64,000 nt of DNA from Aporrectodea caliginosa. Taxonomy: Eukaryota; Annelida; Clitellata; Crassiclitellata; Lumbricidae. Numbering within the stretch: the first letter of the stretch is position 1; each line of letters starts with the position of its first letter. The notes beneath the pieces were generated by a model. That model saw only the letters and a list, made by a program, of their open reading frames with translations, ran no database searches and was not told the DNA's origin. Position numbers and translations under genes: made by a program. This document shows, piece by piece, positions 44,040-55,687 of the stretch. The stretch is from positions 1,271,501 to 1,335,500 of the forward strand of contig JACEVL010000158.1 of NCBI GenBank assembly GCA_020284085.1, in the 5' to 3' direction.

Positions 44040-46349
44040 TAGGGTGGAGTGAAAAAAGCAAAATTTCTAGAATCTCAACGGAATAGTGATAACTCGTTGC
44101 CTTTTGGTGCAGTGAGTTATCATGCCAAATATTTCTTTAAAATTCGTTCTCCAAGATTTGCCCCAACGCGTTTTAAAATTTTACAAATTAAAAAAAATTG
44201 TCGAATTTATAAAAATTTCAATAATTTTTTTAATGTAATACTCTAATTGTAATAGTGTTTCAGCATTTAGAAATGACGTATTTAATGACCATGGAAATTA
44301 AAATTAATAAAATGACTGTATGTGTGCAATATTAAATAAACAATAAACACTAAACATTATAAACAATTCCAACAGTTGTAGACTACAGGCCTATTATGTC
44401 ACTAATCATTGAAAAGTGAGTCAATACTCATTTATTTTATTCTATTGATTGAACTCCGATTGAAATTCTATTTTGGTATTAGAAAGAAGGTATTAGTTCC
44501 CGTGATTCCAATCTGGCAAGGATGGAACATTGTTTAGATGTTTAATTGTCCAACCAGAGCAGTAGATGCCTCATCAACAAGTTGGACAGAGCGCTCAACC
44601 GACTGTGTGTGGCATGGAAATTTGGGAAAGTGGAATGTTGGCACACACTCGCAGGCGATAAATTCTTCAAGGTCAGCTTTGACAAGTTTGGAAATGATCG
44701 TTGTTTCTGTTGCTTTTCGTTTTGCCAATGAATCAGATCGATGTAATCATTTTCAGCAGAGTTAATTCTGTTGACATTCATTTAACGATTGCAGTGTTTT
44801 CTCGATTTCCTAAAGCACGGATATGCGTCCGAGTGTTGGTTATCATTCCCAGTAAGATGCTTTCTGGATATCTAAAGAAGGATGCTTTCTGGATTTCCAC
44901 ATAATCTATTTCATTATATTATTACCTGGTCGATAACAGCTTTAAAAACTTCCGGTAGGTAACGCTATCTGGAGATAAAAGATACATAGAAAGATATTTG
45001 CGCGCGGGTTTCATTTTGATAAAAAAAACACATCATACGGCTTATGTCGTCAATGTTCTCAGATTCTCTGACGGGCATTCGCTTGCAACATACAGATGTA
45101 GGATTCGATTAGCTGTGGATATCTATATTAATTGCGACATAGCACCTGGATCACTCCAGGGCAGAGACTGAGAGCAATACCCCTTCATCATTGATTAAGA
45201 ATTATTTAAAACAAATACTTTTGGTCAGTGCTAAGATTATTAGCTGCGACTTGCAGAAAATCAACGTCAATTTTCTCAAACAAAATAACTCGGAGTTGTT
45301 CACAGTATGCCATGGGCTTTGCCGACTGACCCTGTAAATGCCCGTGTTCAGTGTTCATGCAGTGACACCGTCGAGACGCTCCATTAGATTTCGCAGTGGC
45401 AATTCGTTTGAATGCATTTGTCAGGCAAACCTCTGTGATAAAGGGTTACTGTTCTTAATTTTTGGCTAGGCGTAATCCAGGTGCCATGTAGCACTCCAGA
45501 TGGATAACCACAGCTAATCGAATCCTAACCGACACTTGGAAGGATATCCGTGTTCTAGGACTACGCAGAGTCTTGCGATCGAGAAATGAATGTCAGCAGA
45601 AAAACAGAATACGTTAATTTTCTATTCCAAAACGGGACTTTGCTGTAAATGTTTAAATCGATCTGATTCATTGGCAAAACGTAAAAGTAACAGAACCACC
45701 GGTCATTTCCAAACTTTTCAAAGCTGACCTTGAAGAATTTTATCGCCAGTGAGTGTGTGCCAACATTCCACTTTCCCAAATTTCTATGCCACACACAGTC
45801 GGTTGAGCGCTCTGGCCAACTTGTTGATGAGGCATCTACAGCTGTGGTTGGACAAACATCTAAACAATGTTCCATCCTTGCCAGATTGGAATCACGGGAA
45901 CTAATAACTTCTATTTATACTAAAGCAGAATTTCAATCGGAGTTCAGTCAGCAGAAAAAATAAATGAGTATTGACTCACTTTTCAATGATTAGTGACATA
46001 TTATAGTCTACAACTGTTGGAATTGTTTATAATGTTTAGTGTTTATTGTTTATTTAATATTGCACACATACAGTCATTTTATTAATTTTAATTTCCATGG
46101 TCATTAAATACGTCATTTCTAAATGCTGAAACACTATTACAATTAGAGTATTACATTAAAAAAATTATTGAAATTTTTATAAATTCGACAATTTTTTTTA
46201 ATTTGTAAAATTTTAAAACGCGTTGGGGCAAATCTTGGAGAACGAATTTTAAAGAAATATTTGGCATGATAACTCACTGCACCAAAAGGCAACGAGTTAT
46301 CACTATTCCGTTGAGGTTCTAGAGTTTTTGCTTTTTTCACTCCACCCTA
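44040..46349. mobile_element. Foldback DNA transposon, 2.31 kb, hAT-type ends
   Basis: The exact 8-bp duplication GTAAGCAG flanks it (44032-44039, 46350-46357). The ends read TAGGGTGGAGTGAAAAAAGC on both strands. The two arms (about 44040-44850 and 45525-46349) are highly similar reverse complements. Similarity resumes inside, at about 45090-45165 versus 45435-45510, leaving a loop of about 270 bp plus a left-arm insertion of about 240 bp. Each arm carries the same truncated ORF. YARNG-type ends and 8-bp TSDs point to hAT or a related group. Confidence 0.9.
45730..45963 (+). pseudogene. Truncated ORF of the foldback transposon, right arm
   Basis: The frame reads CVPTFHFPKFLCHTQSVERS and then GQLVDEASTAVVG, followed by SILARLESRELI to a stop at 45961-45963. 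The left arm holds the mirror copy on the minus strand (44534-44728, CHTQSVERSVQLVDEASTA). From memory it resembles the C-terminus of an uncharacterised transposon-borne protein family. Only the C-terminal part was captured and then duplicated by the inverted arms. Confidence 0.5.
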
Positions 46350-46829
46350 GTAAGCAGGCAGAGTACATTGGATAATGAAATAGGCCTGCCTAATATATGG
46401 CCTACTGTTCGCATTCTTCAATTAAAAAGGTATGCAAAGCGTATACAACTATGCATTTAACATACTTTGAATTTTAACAGAACTATTCAACACACCATGA
46501 CTTGTGTAACACTAGGCCTATCATTTGGGGTAACATTTTACTTTAGCACGGTAAGCTCGATACTAAAAGCACAGGGTGTAGGCTAAGCTAGCCTGTGTAT
46601 CTCCGTGGGTTGCAGGTCGCTACGATCGCCAACTCGGCTGATTCGAGACTGCAACACAGTCTCCTTTCAGGTGGGTTAACGATCGGTATAGAAACCTCGA
46701 GTTTACGATACGACTACGATTAGTGTTAGACGAGTCTAACACCTAAATATAGAAGTCAAAATATGCTTGGGTTTTCCCAACCGTGTACCGACTAATAGCC
46801 GCTTGGCTGACGCTGCGTAGCTAAGCAGG

Positions 46830-47985
46830 CAATTGTACAGTTTACACGCAGCCATAGAAAGAGTTTAGATAAGATTTCTAAATTGACTTCGAGGCTCAAC
46901 CGCTCAAGCCTCGGTGGTTAGGCGGAAACACAAAGGTCACTCAGACAAGAAGGACTTGACATACATTACAATACGAATAAACTTTACTTGGGTACCTTTA
47001 CGAGCACAAAAAGTGTGCAGATGTACACAAAATCTGGACCATAATTTATTTTAATTTTTCATAGCCTAAAGTTAGTTGAAGCGTGCCATTTATAGCCGTA
47101 GCACGTATTTTCGAAATCTTTTAGTTGCCGCAAACTTAACATCCTCGCCAAAGCAGAAATTTGGTTCGAGATTTCTGCTCCATATGCACCCTAGCCAACT
47201 CAGCTATTATAAGTAGGGCCTACACTGACCTACACTGTCGGTGGACAAATGAGACGGCAAAGGAGAAGACCCGTCCTCATATGCCGAGGTTAAGAAAATG
47301 AATTCGCTAACACTTCATACCCATGGCTGCCTCAAGGATAGCTTAAGGGATTGCTCCTCTTCTCTTCTTCTTCGAATCTGATAATAGGCCTAACTTGTGC
47401 CAAACGTGTTTTGACCGCAATACCGTGACACCGTCTAAACTTGCAGCGCCCATTTCCACCCAAGTTTAGTTCTGTCACCATTTTCGATGAGTTTCCATAA
47501 GGCAACCTTTTGCGAGATTTAAACAGGGTTAGTCTTTCCAAATGATTTTTGTACTTCACCGAGCAACCTGTTAGCAATGGGTTATTCCGATAATTAATCA
47601 TTATTCAAAGCACAATTGCAATATCGTAATACAAAAACGATTCTCAGCGTGTAGGCTACTGCCTAATTGTATATTTAAATATTTATTTAGCTACATCGGA
47701 CTAGGCTTAGATGAACATATTAGTCTACACCACATCAAGTAGGCCTACTATTGAATGTCATGTAGGCCTACACAGGACATGTTTTGTAGAAAAGGTTGCA
47801 GATAGGCTATATTAAAGAATCCAGACAAATCCTATACCAATGGGTGGCGTTGACAACAAAACTAGATAGATTTTATAATCTTATCTGAGCTTTAATGTGA
47901 TAAAGCGTCAGTGTCTTGTTCTCTTGTACGTGAACAGCGAAGGAAAGTTCGTAGAAACTGGTTGCAGTCTCTAGACATTTCTTGG
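46830..47985. other. No recognisable gene
   Basis: Three TAGGCCTA palindromes (about 47386, 47741, 47763) and no coding match. Confidence 0.5.
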
Positions 47986-47989
47986 GTGT

Positions 47990-48195
47990 GGGACGCGGTG
48001 GTGTAGGGGTATGTTCGGTTCCTTGCAGCCGGAGGGTTGCGGGTTCGAATCCACCTCACGCCGCCGCGTAGGGACCCTGGGCAAGTCCTTCACTCGCAAT
48101 TGCTCATGCGCTTCGGCGTGAAACTCCGATTCAGTGTCCGCGCTGTAGTCGGGAGCGCCTCTGAGTAGAAATCTTGAAGGGGCGCTATAACAAGG
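47990..48195 (+). mobile_element. tRNA-derived SINE with L2-like tail, reference copy
   Basis: A tRNA-like head with A box TGGTGTAGGGG (47999-48009) and B box GGTTCGAATCC (48042-48052) is followed by a body (CACTCGCAATTGCTCATGCG). The tail CGGGAGCGCCTCTGAGTAG ... CTTGAAGGGGCGCTATA matches the last codons and 3' end of the L2-like LINE. Other copies are at 16790, 28036 and 63430. RNA polymerase III transcription is expected from the boxes. Confidence 0.9.
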
Positions 48196-48465
48196 GACCT
48201 ATATAAAATAAAATAATATAAATAAATTATGAATTTAATTCAGTGGTGGAAGGTTTGTAATTTCTTCTTCTTTTGACCATTCAACGTGAAGTTAGCAGGT
48301 GTACAGAAAATGACAAGCTCACCAATGGACTGGAGCAAGCTTAATCCGCATCACCCACATATAGGTAGTTGAGCGCGGTCTTGTACAATCCACCGAAACA
48401 CTTCGCAGAACAATGCAAACGTCCATGGATAGCGATATGCGATCGTCCCACACCAGCGATATGCT

Positions 48466-48765
48466 TAACAGGTTCGTTCGCCTAATCGGTATTTCTATCG
48501 TAGATAATCTTATTCTTTCGTTCTCACAAAATCTGCAAAACGATGCTATGGCCTGAAAATCAAGTACATAGACTTTAGAAGCATAAATCCATCGACTTGT
48601 CATCCGAACCAACGGCTCTCTCATCACTTAAACATTCTTAACAGGTTCGATCGCCTCAGCGGTATTTCTGTCGTAGATAATCTTATTCTTTCGTTCTCAC
48701 AAAATCCGCCTGAAATTTTAGAAGCATAAATCCATCGATTTATCATCCGAAGCAGACGTTTCTTC
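48466..48765 (+). repeat. Imperfect tandem duplication, about 150 bp
   Basis: GTAGATAATCTTATTCTTTC and flanking text (CTTAACAGGTTCG, AAGCATAAATCCATCGA) occur twice, at about 48466 and 48638. The boundary text CCAACGGCTCTCTCATCACT recurs at 51129-51148. Confidence 0.75.
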
Positions 48766-48999
48766 ACTTCGAATCTCTCGTTAACAGTTGTGTCACGACA
48801 GACCGAGCTCCTTGCTCGTTATTTCAAGTCTGCCTATCAAGCACGCCTATTCGCTGGCGTCGTCAGTCGCTATTAGTCCCCGGCCTGCCGCCGCCACCAG
48901 TCGCTAAGCCCTCAAGTCGGAGTCAGTCGCTAAGCTATCGACTGCTATCGATTTTGTCCACTTAATATATCAGCAGCTATTTATTTACTACCTTACTGC

Positions 49000-50302
49000 C
49001 AGGGCTTAAAGTGTGAATGGACGGTCATGGACGGCGCCATGCACTTATTTTCAAGGCTGGACCCCGTCCTGCCACTTATTAGGCCAGCACAGCCTGGACG
49101 CCGTCCATGCAGCGTCCATGCAACAGTGTAATTCCTCTACATCAGTTTCAACAGCATTGACTGTTAAAGATTCCAATCAAATTTTGTATTGCCATTTTGA
49201 TTTCTTAATGTGTTCTACCGTGCAAGTGTAACTTGTTTCTCCAACTCATTCCTTACTTAGGCATGTGTGTGATGGATGTCTATGACTCACATCCACTTTG
49301 GTGAGTCTTTTCTTGACTGTTTCATAACTGAATCAACTTATTAAGTTAAATGACTTCAATACAACGCATTGGTGCAATACGATACGATTTCACATAGACA
49401 TATAAAACCCCACGGTCCCAGTTTGGCGTACTTGACCAGCAAGACCCAGAAACTGTTGAGAGACAACTAGACTTCATGATCATATAGGCCTATTCGTTTA
49501 TTGAGTTAACAACAGACAAAACGCTGCAGTGTACAAAGGAAAACAAAGGCACAAAAATAGAACTGAAGGAAGCAATGGCTTAATAGGAGTTGAGAAATAA
49601 CATACGAGATAAAGTTTCGCAGTTAGGCTCCTAGCCTTCAGGGTTGTAATTGTAATTGTTATTGAACATTTGTTTAGCGCAACTCAGAGATTCAGAGGCG
49701 CTCCCGACCCAGGGCTCTAACAAATAAGATATAGTCTTCAGGCGTTTCCGAAACAGAGGAAGAGAAAGGCTGAGGAGCTCAAAACGCAATTCATGCGGAA
49801 GATGGTTGCGTTCTGATCGATCCTCTGAAAATTGTCGATTGAATAAAGTGAATTGCTTTATTATAAAAAATTGTGAACTTGGGTTGTCTGGGAATCTGAA
49901 AAACCTTGAAGTTTTCATGACTTTTTCGTTCAGAAACAGCTAGAAAACAAGAGCCTAAAACGTGTTCCATTTGATATCAACTGCTAAACAATTGCGCTGG
50001 CTTCTGGGGCTCTGCCCCAGACCCCGTTCAGAGGGTCCCAGACCCCATAGTCGTTAGGCCTATATAGGCTTCGTGCCTTCAGCACTCGCGGCTTCAGGCC
50101 TTCGGCGCTTGCAATATGAGCACCCCAGAAAATTTTATATTTGCACCTCTGATTAAATGGAGAGGGGGTTGCAGAGATTGACGGGGAAGGGGATGGGATT
50201 AAGGGGGAAAGTTGGGGAGAGGGGTGGGAAAAGGGGATAGGTCGGAGGAGGGGGAAAGGCTAGTGGCGTCCAGGCACTTCTTTTTTTACACTTTAAGCAC
50301 TG
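49000..50302. mobile_element. hAT-type non-autonomous element, 1.3 kb
   Basis: CTTACTGC is duplicated exactly (48992-48999, 50303-50310). The ends read CAGGGCTTAAAGTGT and, reversed, CAGTGCTTAAAGTGT. It holds a nested L2-like LINE fragment and a GC-rich stretch (CTGGGGCTCTGCCCCAG). No transposase is present. Confidence 0.85.
49624..49918 (-). mobile_element. L2-like LINE 3' fragment nested in the hAT element
   Basis: The minus frame reads SERNHLPHELRFELLSLSLP and FRKRLKTISYLLEPWVGSAS, the C-terminus of the L2-like reverse transcriptase. The 3' tail near 49660 is diverged (AATGTTCAATAAC). Confidence 0.7.
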
Positions 50303-51394
50303 CTTACTGCCTACATAGTACTACTTACTTACTTTACTAGATTTACACTAACTTCCAAGGAGTATATATTTAGACTTACTATCAACAATCGAAGCCTAAT
50401 AATTATACGTCGATGCTGTCAACAGTCAGATTTTTCTATCACGTTATCTCACGTGGCGCACTTCTTTAATTGAATATAACGTCTCTTCGAAGCAAACGTT
50501 GCGTTGAAAATACGCTGGTTTCAATGTCTTTAAACACGGTACAATTAAAGATGATTCCGGAAAAGATATGTTTGTGGAATTAGGGAAAGTACGCGTCCAT
50601 TTGCCCTTTCGAGAGAAATCCGGTGTTTGGGTCCATTTTGGCGAACTACTGGTAATTCTGGGTGAGACATACAATGTCATGTACCTACAATAGGCGTACA
50701 GTACTAATGCAGGCAGACTTGAATGCTGCATGCTTTAGTTTCTTATATGATTTAAAATAATGTAACGCGATAATGGTTTGAAAATTTTGACTTGGTTGGT
50801 GTATAGGCCAATATTTGCTATTAATTTAGATGTATAGGCCTGCCACAAACCATGACGTGCAGCGAAACGTGACTTTACAGTATGCCGTAAAGTGCATTTT
50901 ATTGTTAGGTGACTAATAGAGGTACCCGAGAAGTCGATATCAAGTCGTTAAGTCAGTCGATAAGCCTAAGCGACTTAGTCAGTCGATAAAGCAAGTGACT
51001 TGGTCAAGTCAGTCAGTCGCTAACTCTCCAAGTCAGTCGCTAACGCTTCTGTTAGCGACTCCGGGGATTAGTCGCTATGAGAACTGATTGGGCATATTCG
51101 ATCACGTGATGTTTCGGCTAGGAAATACCAACGGCTCTCTCATCACTTAAACAATATTATATAATAGACCAATCTTTCTAGTTAAGCGCCAATGTAAATT
51201 AACTAGCTTACACTAAACTCTGTATTAATTATTTAATTAAGTCAACAATAAATTTGACACAGCGTACTTGTTGCTTTTTTCTGTGCTATATACTCTTAGA
51301 TTTCGAAAATAGTCTGTGGTTTACTTTCAACCCGCTCTACCAGATCATCCTCCTACTTCAGTCTTTAGACCTACTCATCTCAAGGTCTCAAACT

Positions 51395-51600
51395 GAGCCA
51401 TATGACACAGTGTCACGTCTCTGGAACGATCTTCCCTCCGAATTCAGCAAATTTTCGGCTCGTCCATCATCATTGCCAATCACCCACCAACATCTGCCTC
51501 AGGTTCCTCTATCTATTACCAATCAGGCTTTCTACTCAAACTAGTCTCACCTCTTTTAAGAATTCCCACCCCTACTCATCCGACAATTAGAGTCATCCCG
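51395..51600 (+). mobile_element. Possible LINE C-terminal remnant
   Basis: DTVSRLWNDLPSEFSKF resembles the WN-x-LP block at the end of LINE reverse transcriptases. It is short and could be coincidence. Confidence 0.3.
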
Positions 51601-51645
51601 GTAATTGTCATTAGCTGCTGTATAAGTGTATTGATGTTTCAGATA

Positions 51646-54600
51646 ATGGCTACGAGAGGCGAAATTGGATGGCAGTCAGAAAAGACTCTGACGGAGTGCA
51701 TGCGATACATGTTGGACAACGAAATTGCAACTGACGTCTGTTTCAAGGTTGGACCACCAGATGGCGCAACTGTCAACATCAGGGCTCACAAATTAATGTT
51801 GATCTCCCGCAGCGCTGTTTTCGAAGCCATGTTCTCCAGCGGAATGACTGAATGCAGGAGTGGACCACATGCAACGATCAGGGTTGAAGACATTGAGGCT
51901 GCCATCTTCAATGATCTTCTTCTGTAAGTTTATAGGCAATTTCTGGATAGATTCGTAATTTATTTGACTTAGAGGTGTCAAAAATCTGGCTCACAAATTA
52001 TTTCTGACTCGCCGATTATGTTTGCTCTTGCCTAAAGACTAGCCTACACAATTTGAGAATAAAAGTTCAAATTTGTCATTTCCAAGGCTTAACGAGTTTT
52101 ATGTGATATTAGTGACTGATAATGAAGATCAAAATTAAGGTCTTCTTCGTGTGGTTCTCTGCCTCTTAGGCAGGTTCAAATGTCCGACGTCGCCACTCCT
52201 CTCGTTGTTGGGCCTCTTCTTTCAGCTTCCTGTAACCCTGTAACCGTTTGTCATCATCCAATCCAGCATCATCTATCTTGGTCTTCCTCATGTCTTCCTC
52301 CCCTCCAATTTTCCTTCAATGACCATTCTTAGTAGTGAGTCTCCTCTCAGCGTGTGCCCGATCCATTTCCTTTGCCTCTCTCTTTTTTGTGCGAATAAGG
52401 ACTCTTTCTTCTCCAATTATTCCCAACACTTCTTCATTTGTTATATGTTCTGTCCAGCTGATTTTTGCCATTCTTCTCCATGTCCTCATTTCGAAAGTTT
52501 CCAGTCTTCTTATATCCGCTTTTCTCATTGTCCATGTCTCTGATCCATACAGCACCACACTCCATACCAGTGTCTTTATCATTCTTATCTTCAGATTCCT
52601 GTTTAGTTTTCCTCTAAGTAATTCTCTCCTGTTTGAGAATGCCTCCTTTCCTATTGCTATCCTTCTTTTAATTTCTCTGTGGCATTTGGCATCTGTCGTG
52701 ATCATACTCCCTAGGTAGCAGAATTCCTTGATTGCTCTATCTGTTTCTCTCCAATGTGTATTCTGACTACAGTTTCCTTTCCTTTACTTATCTTCAAAAC
52801 CTTTGTCTTTTTTATGTTAATCTTCATCCCGTATTCGGTTGATGTTGTGTTTAGCCTATCCATCATTGCTTGTAGTCCTTTCTGGTTTCTCGCCAACATT
52901 GCCTGATCATTTGCAAACCTTACTGCTTTGATCCATCTTCCACCAACCTTTATGTTCCTCCATATCCTCTACTGATTCTCTGACAAACTCTTCTATATAG
53001 ATGTTAAATAGTAACGGTGACATTGGGCATCCTTGTCTCAACTCTTCCAACGTTTCCTGATTCCGAGTAGGCCTACTCTCCATCTATTCTAATTCTCATC
53101 TTTTGTCCCATGTATAAGTTTCCTACCAATCTTCTGTCTCTCCAATCTATTCCCATCCGCCTCAATGCATGTAATAGCCGTCTCCAGTCAACTCTATCAA
53201 ATACTTTTTCATAATCCACGAAGCATATATATACATCCTGACCATTCTGGCAGCTCCTCTCTGTTAGTACTCTTAGTGTTCCGATCGCGTCCCTAGTTCC
53301 CATGCCCGTTCTAAAACCAAATTGATCATCTCCCAGCCCCTCAACTGCCTCCGTCTTTGCTTGCACTCTCTTTGCTAGTATTCTTATCATGACTTTTGAC
53401 GCATGGGTGAGAAGACTAATGGTTCGGTGATCCTCGCATGCTGTTGCATTTGGTTTCTTTTTAATTGGTATTATTATGGATTGCAGGAGGTCTTCTGGCC
53501 ATTCTCTCGTTGTATACATATCATGGCATATCCTTATTAGTTCTTTCATGGCTCCATCATCCAGACTTTTGAGCATCTTTGCTGGTATGTTGTCTATTCC
53601 CTCTGCTTTGTTGTTTTTCAGTTCCTTTATGGCCGCTCTTACCTCCTCTCCCAGCACTTCTGGGCCAATATCCTTCTATCTCCATCGAGTCTCCTCTTCA
53701 AAATTAAGGTATTAAAGCCTAATTTCACTGTTTGTATGGTAAAAATGCACCATTTAAGATTTAGTTTTGCAAACATTTTTGGAGGACGGGCTCACCGAAC
53801 TCCTCCCAAGTCCTTACCCCATTTTGCTCAGGCGCCTTCGGAACCCTGGTCCGCCACTTACTGGAAAATATTGCCACTAGACCGCCAGTATAAAATGGAT
53901 TGACACCGGAAGAAATTTTGAACTGCAATTTATAAATAGTTGACTTATATAGGCATATAATACATTATATATCCATAAAGCGTGCATCTGCAAATTCTGA
54001 GGTATTTTTGTTTGTAGCTACATTTATTGTGAAGTCGTCTCAGTCAATGTTGTCACAGCTGCTTCTTTGATGTATGCTGCCAATAAGTATATGCTGCCTA
54101 AGTTAGTAAGAGAATGTGGAAAACGTCTTTCGGAGAGTCTTAATGTGAACAACGTCATCCAAGCTCTGGAACAGAGTTTATTATTTGATGACACGGAACT
54201 CAAGAGTAAATGTATTGAGCTGATTGTTCAGAATGCAAATACCGTTCTTACTGGAACAGAGATTCTGTCTGCATCATCACAGACTATGGAGACCATACTT
54301 CAGATGGATAATATTCCAGTAAGGGAGATTGTCATATGTGAAACTTGTTTAGCTTGGGCTAAACACCAACTTCAGTGTAAAGAATCAACAGAGAACCCGA
54401 CAGACCAGCAGATTAGAGAGATACTTGGTGATCTCCTGTACAAAATACGCTTTCCAGTCATGGAAGGGACTGAATTCGCTGAGATAAGTGAAGGCAATAA
54501 TGTGCTGTCAGAAGGAGAGAAAATATCAATCTATTACTTTCTAACGACAAAGAAAAAAGGCTCAAATTTGATGTTTCCCACCAAGCGAAGAGTCAGTAAC

Positions 54601-55038
54601 GAAGTTTGGATCGAACGAACATTGACTTGTGTAACTGGGGAGTATCGTTCAACGCCAAGGGTTGATGCGATTAATTTTACAACTAATCAAGAAATTCTAC
54701 TTACTGGGATTGGTTTATACACGGGACACAATGGCGCTGGATACGATGTTGATCTTGAGGTTTTGCAGTCAACAAACTCTCTGTTCAAGAAAAGGCTCAC
54801 AGTTCCCTATACTGGAGATGCAAACCAGTTTAAAGTGTCGATGAATGAGCCGATATCAATAAAATTCGGAGTCGTTTATACGGTAAAAGCTTTGTCTCAT
54901 GATAACATCGGCCACTATGGTAAAACATGTCAAGCGGTATGCACAAAAGGAAAAGTCACATTCACTTTTTCACAAGATCAGCAATCGCCCACCAGTCCCA
55001 TTTATGGTCAGATTCCACGCTTATATTTCAGCTTTTAA
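51646..55038 (+). CDS. BTB-BACK-PHR protein (BTBD6-like), two coding exons
   Basis: Exon 1 is 51646-51923 and exon 2 is 54018-55038, with a GTAAGT donor and a TTTGTAG acceptor in phase 2, giving 432 residues. The BTB domain (about 15-125) has TDVCFKVGPPDG, IRAHKLMLISRSAVFEAMF and YIYCEVVSVNVVTAASLMYA. A BACK-type region follows (about 130-245, LESL/ETCLAWAKHQ). A C-terminal PHR domain (about 285-430) has INFTTNQEILLTGIGLYTG, GYDVDLEV and GQIPRLYFSF. BTBD1/2/3/6 proteins of this layout act as Cullin-3 adaptors for ubiquitination; the closest paralog is not resolved. An upstream in-frame ATG lies at 51634, but TTTCAG at 51638-51643 may be a splice acceptor, which favours 51646. The intron carries a LINE insertion in the opposite orientation. 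Confidence 0.9.
52140..53715 (-). mobile_element. RTE-like LINE in the BTB gene intron, inactivated
   Basis: Minus-strand reverse transcriptase pieces: EEVRAAIKELKNNKAEGIDN, QFGFRTGMGTRDAIGTLRVL and VDYEKVFDRVDW (53073-53657); then NQKGLQAMMDRLN (about 52850-52890); then VLYGSETWTMRKADIRRLET and FEMRTWRRMAKISWTEHI (52316-52705). The catalytic block reads FAND (near 52900-52911) instead of F/YADD, so the first catalytic Asp is Asn. Frameshifts separate the pieces. It is 5' truncated and cannot be active. Confidence 0.85.
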
Positions 55039-55074
55039 TAAACCGGTTCAGAACGCTAAGAAATCATGGTGACT

Positions 55075-55687
55075 TAAAGAGGCAACTCTGCTCAAATTAA
55101 TACAGACAATAAAAGAACTTTGAGACACGTTACAGTGGGCAAACGCTTACGTCCTTTGGTGACCTTTGGCTGGTTACTTGCGATGGAAATGGACGAAGAT
55201 ACCCTCCGCCTTACAGTTTAGCTGGATTGTATTATTGTTATGCATGGATATCTGAATAAGAAGTGAAATAAAGATATCTGGAGTCGGAGGAATGAAACTG
55301 GATGTCAACAATTTATTGTGTTCAAAATGTCATTATTGATGAACGTCTTTACTGCGTTGCTAGGCAGCACGCGTTTTGACGTCGCAGGATGATAACTGTT
55401 TTGTACACCTTATTACTAAAGAAAATTGTTTGAATAACTGTTGTAGCCTAAATGACAATAAATGATTGCTTATGTTTAACACACTTAATTGAATTAGCCT
55501 ACTTGTTAGTAATTAATATTATCTTCTTGGTATTACATTGCAACGTAAGCAACTGTTGAAAAAAGGGTTGAACCCAATTATCCTTTTATGTAATTGCTAT
55601 TATAATAAGTGTGTTGTTGTTAATAGATTATCATTGTCAAATTAATAAATAGTTAAGTAATAGTTAAGTAATGTTTTCTTAATACAT
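55075..55687 (+). repeat. 3'-flank tandem duplication, copy 1 (left part)
   Basis: TTTGGTGACCTTTGG ... AATAAAGATATCTGGAGT ... GCTAGGCAGCACGCGTT is repeated at 57664-57924. AATAAAGATATCTGG may be a polyadenylation signal of the BTB gene. Continuation: 57546-57650. Confidence 0.85.

Larger units (their letters stand above)
48860..51090. repeat. Outward pair of AGTCGCTAA repeat clusters
   Basis: Clusters of AGTCAGTCGCTAA-type units lie at 48864-48960 and 50930-51085. CCCCGG sits beside the left cluster and CCGGGG beside the right one. They bracket the hAT element at 49000 and could be the ends of a larger, older element. Confidence 0.4.

Noticed and set aside
48042..48052. A tRNA gene at the B-box sequence
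   Set aside because: The A and B boxes belong to a SINE head; the same unit recurs several times with the same tail, and the acceptor stem is not tRNA-like.
50444..50731. 95-codon minus-strand frame
   Set aside because: No recognisable motif, no codon or conservation support, in AT-rich flank.
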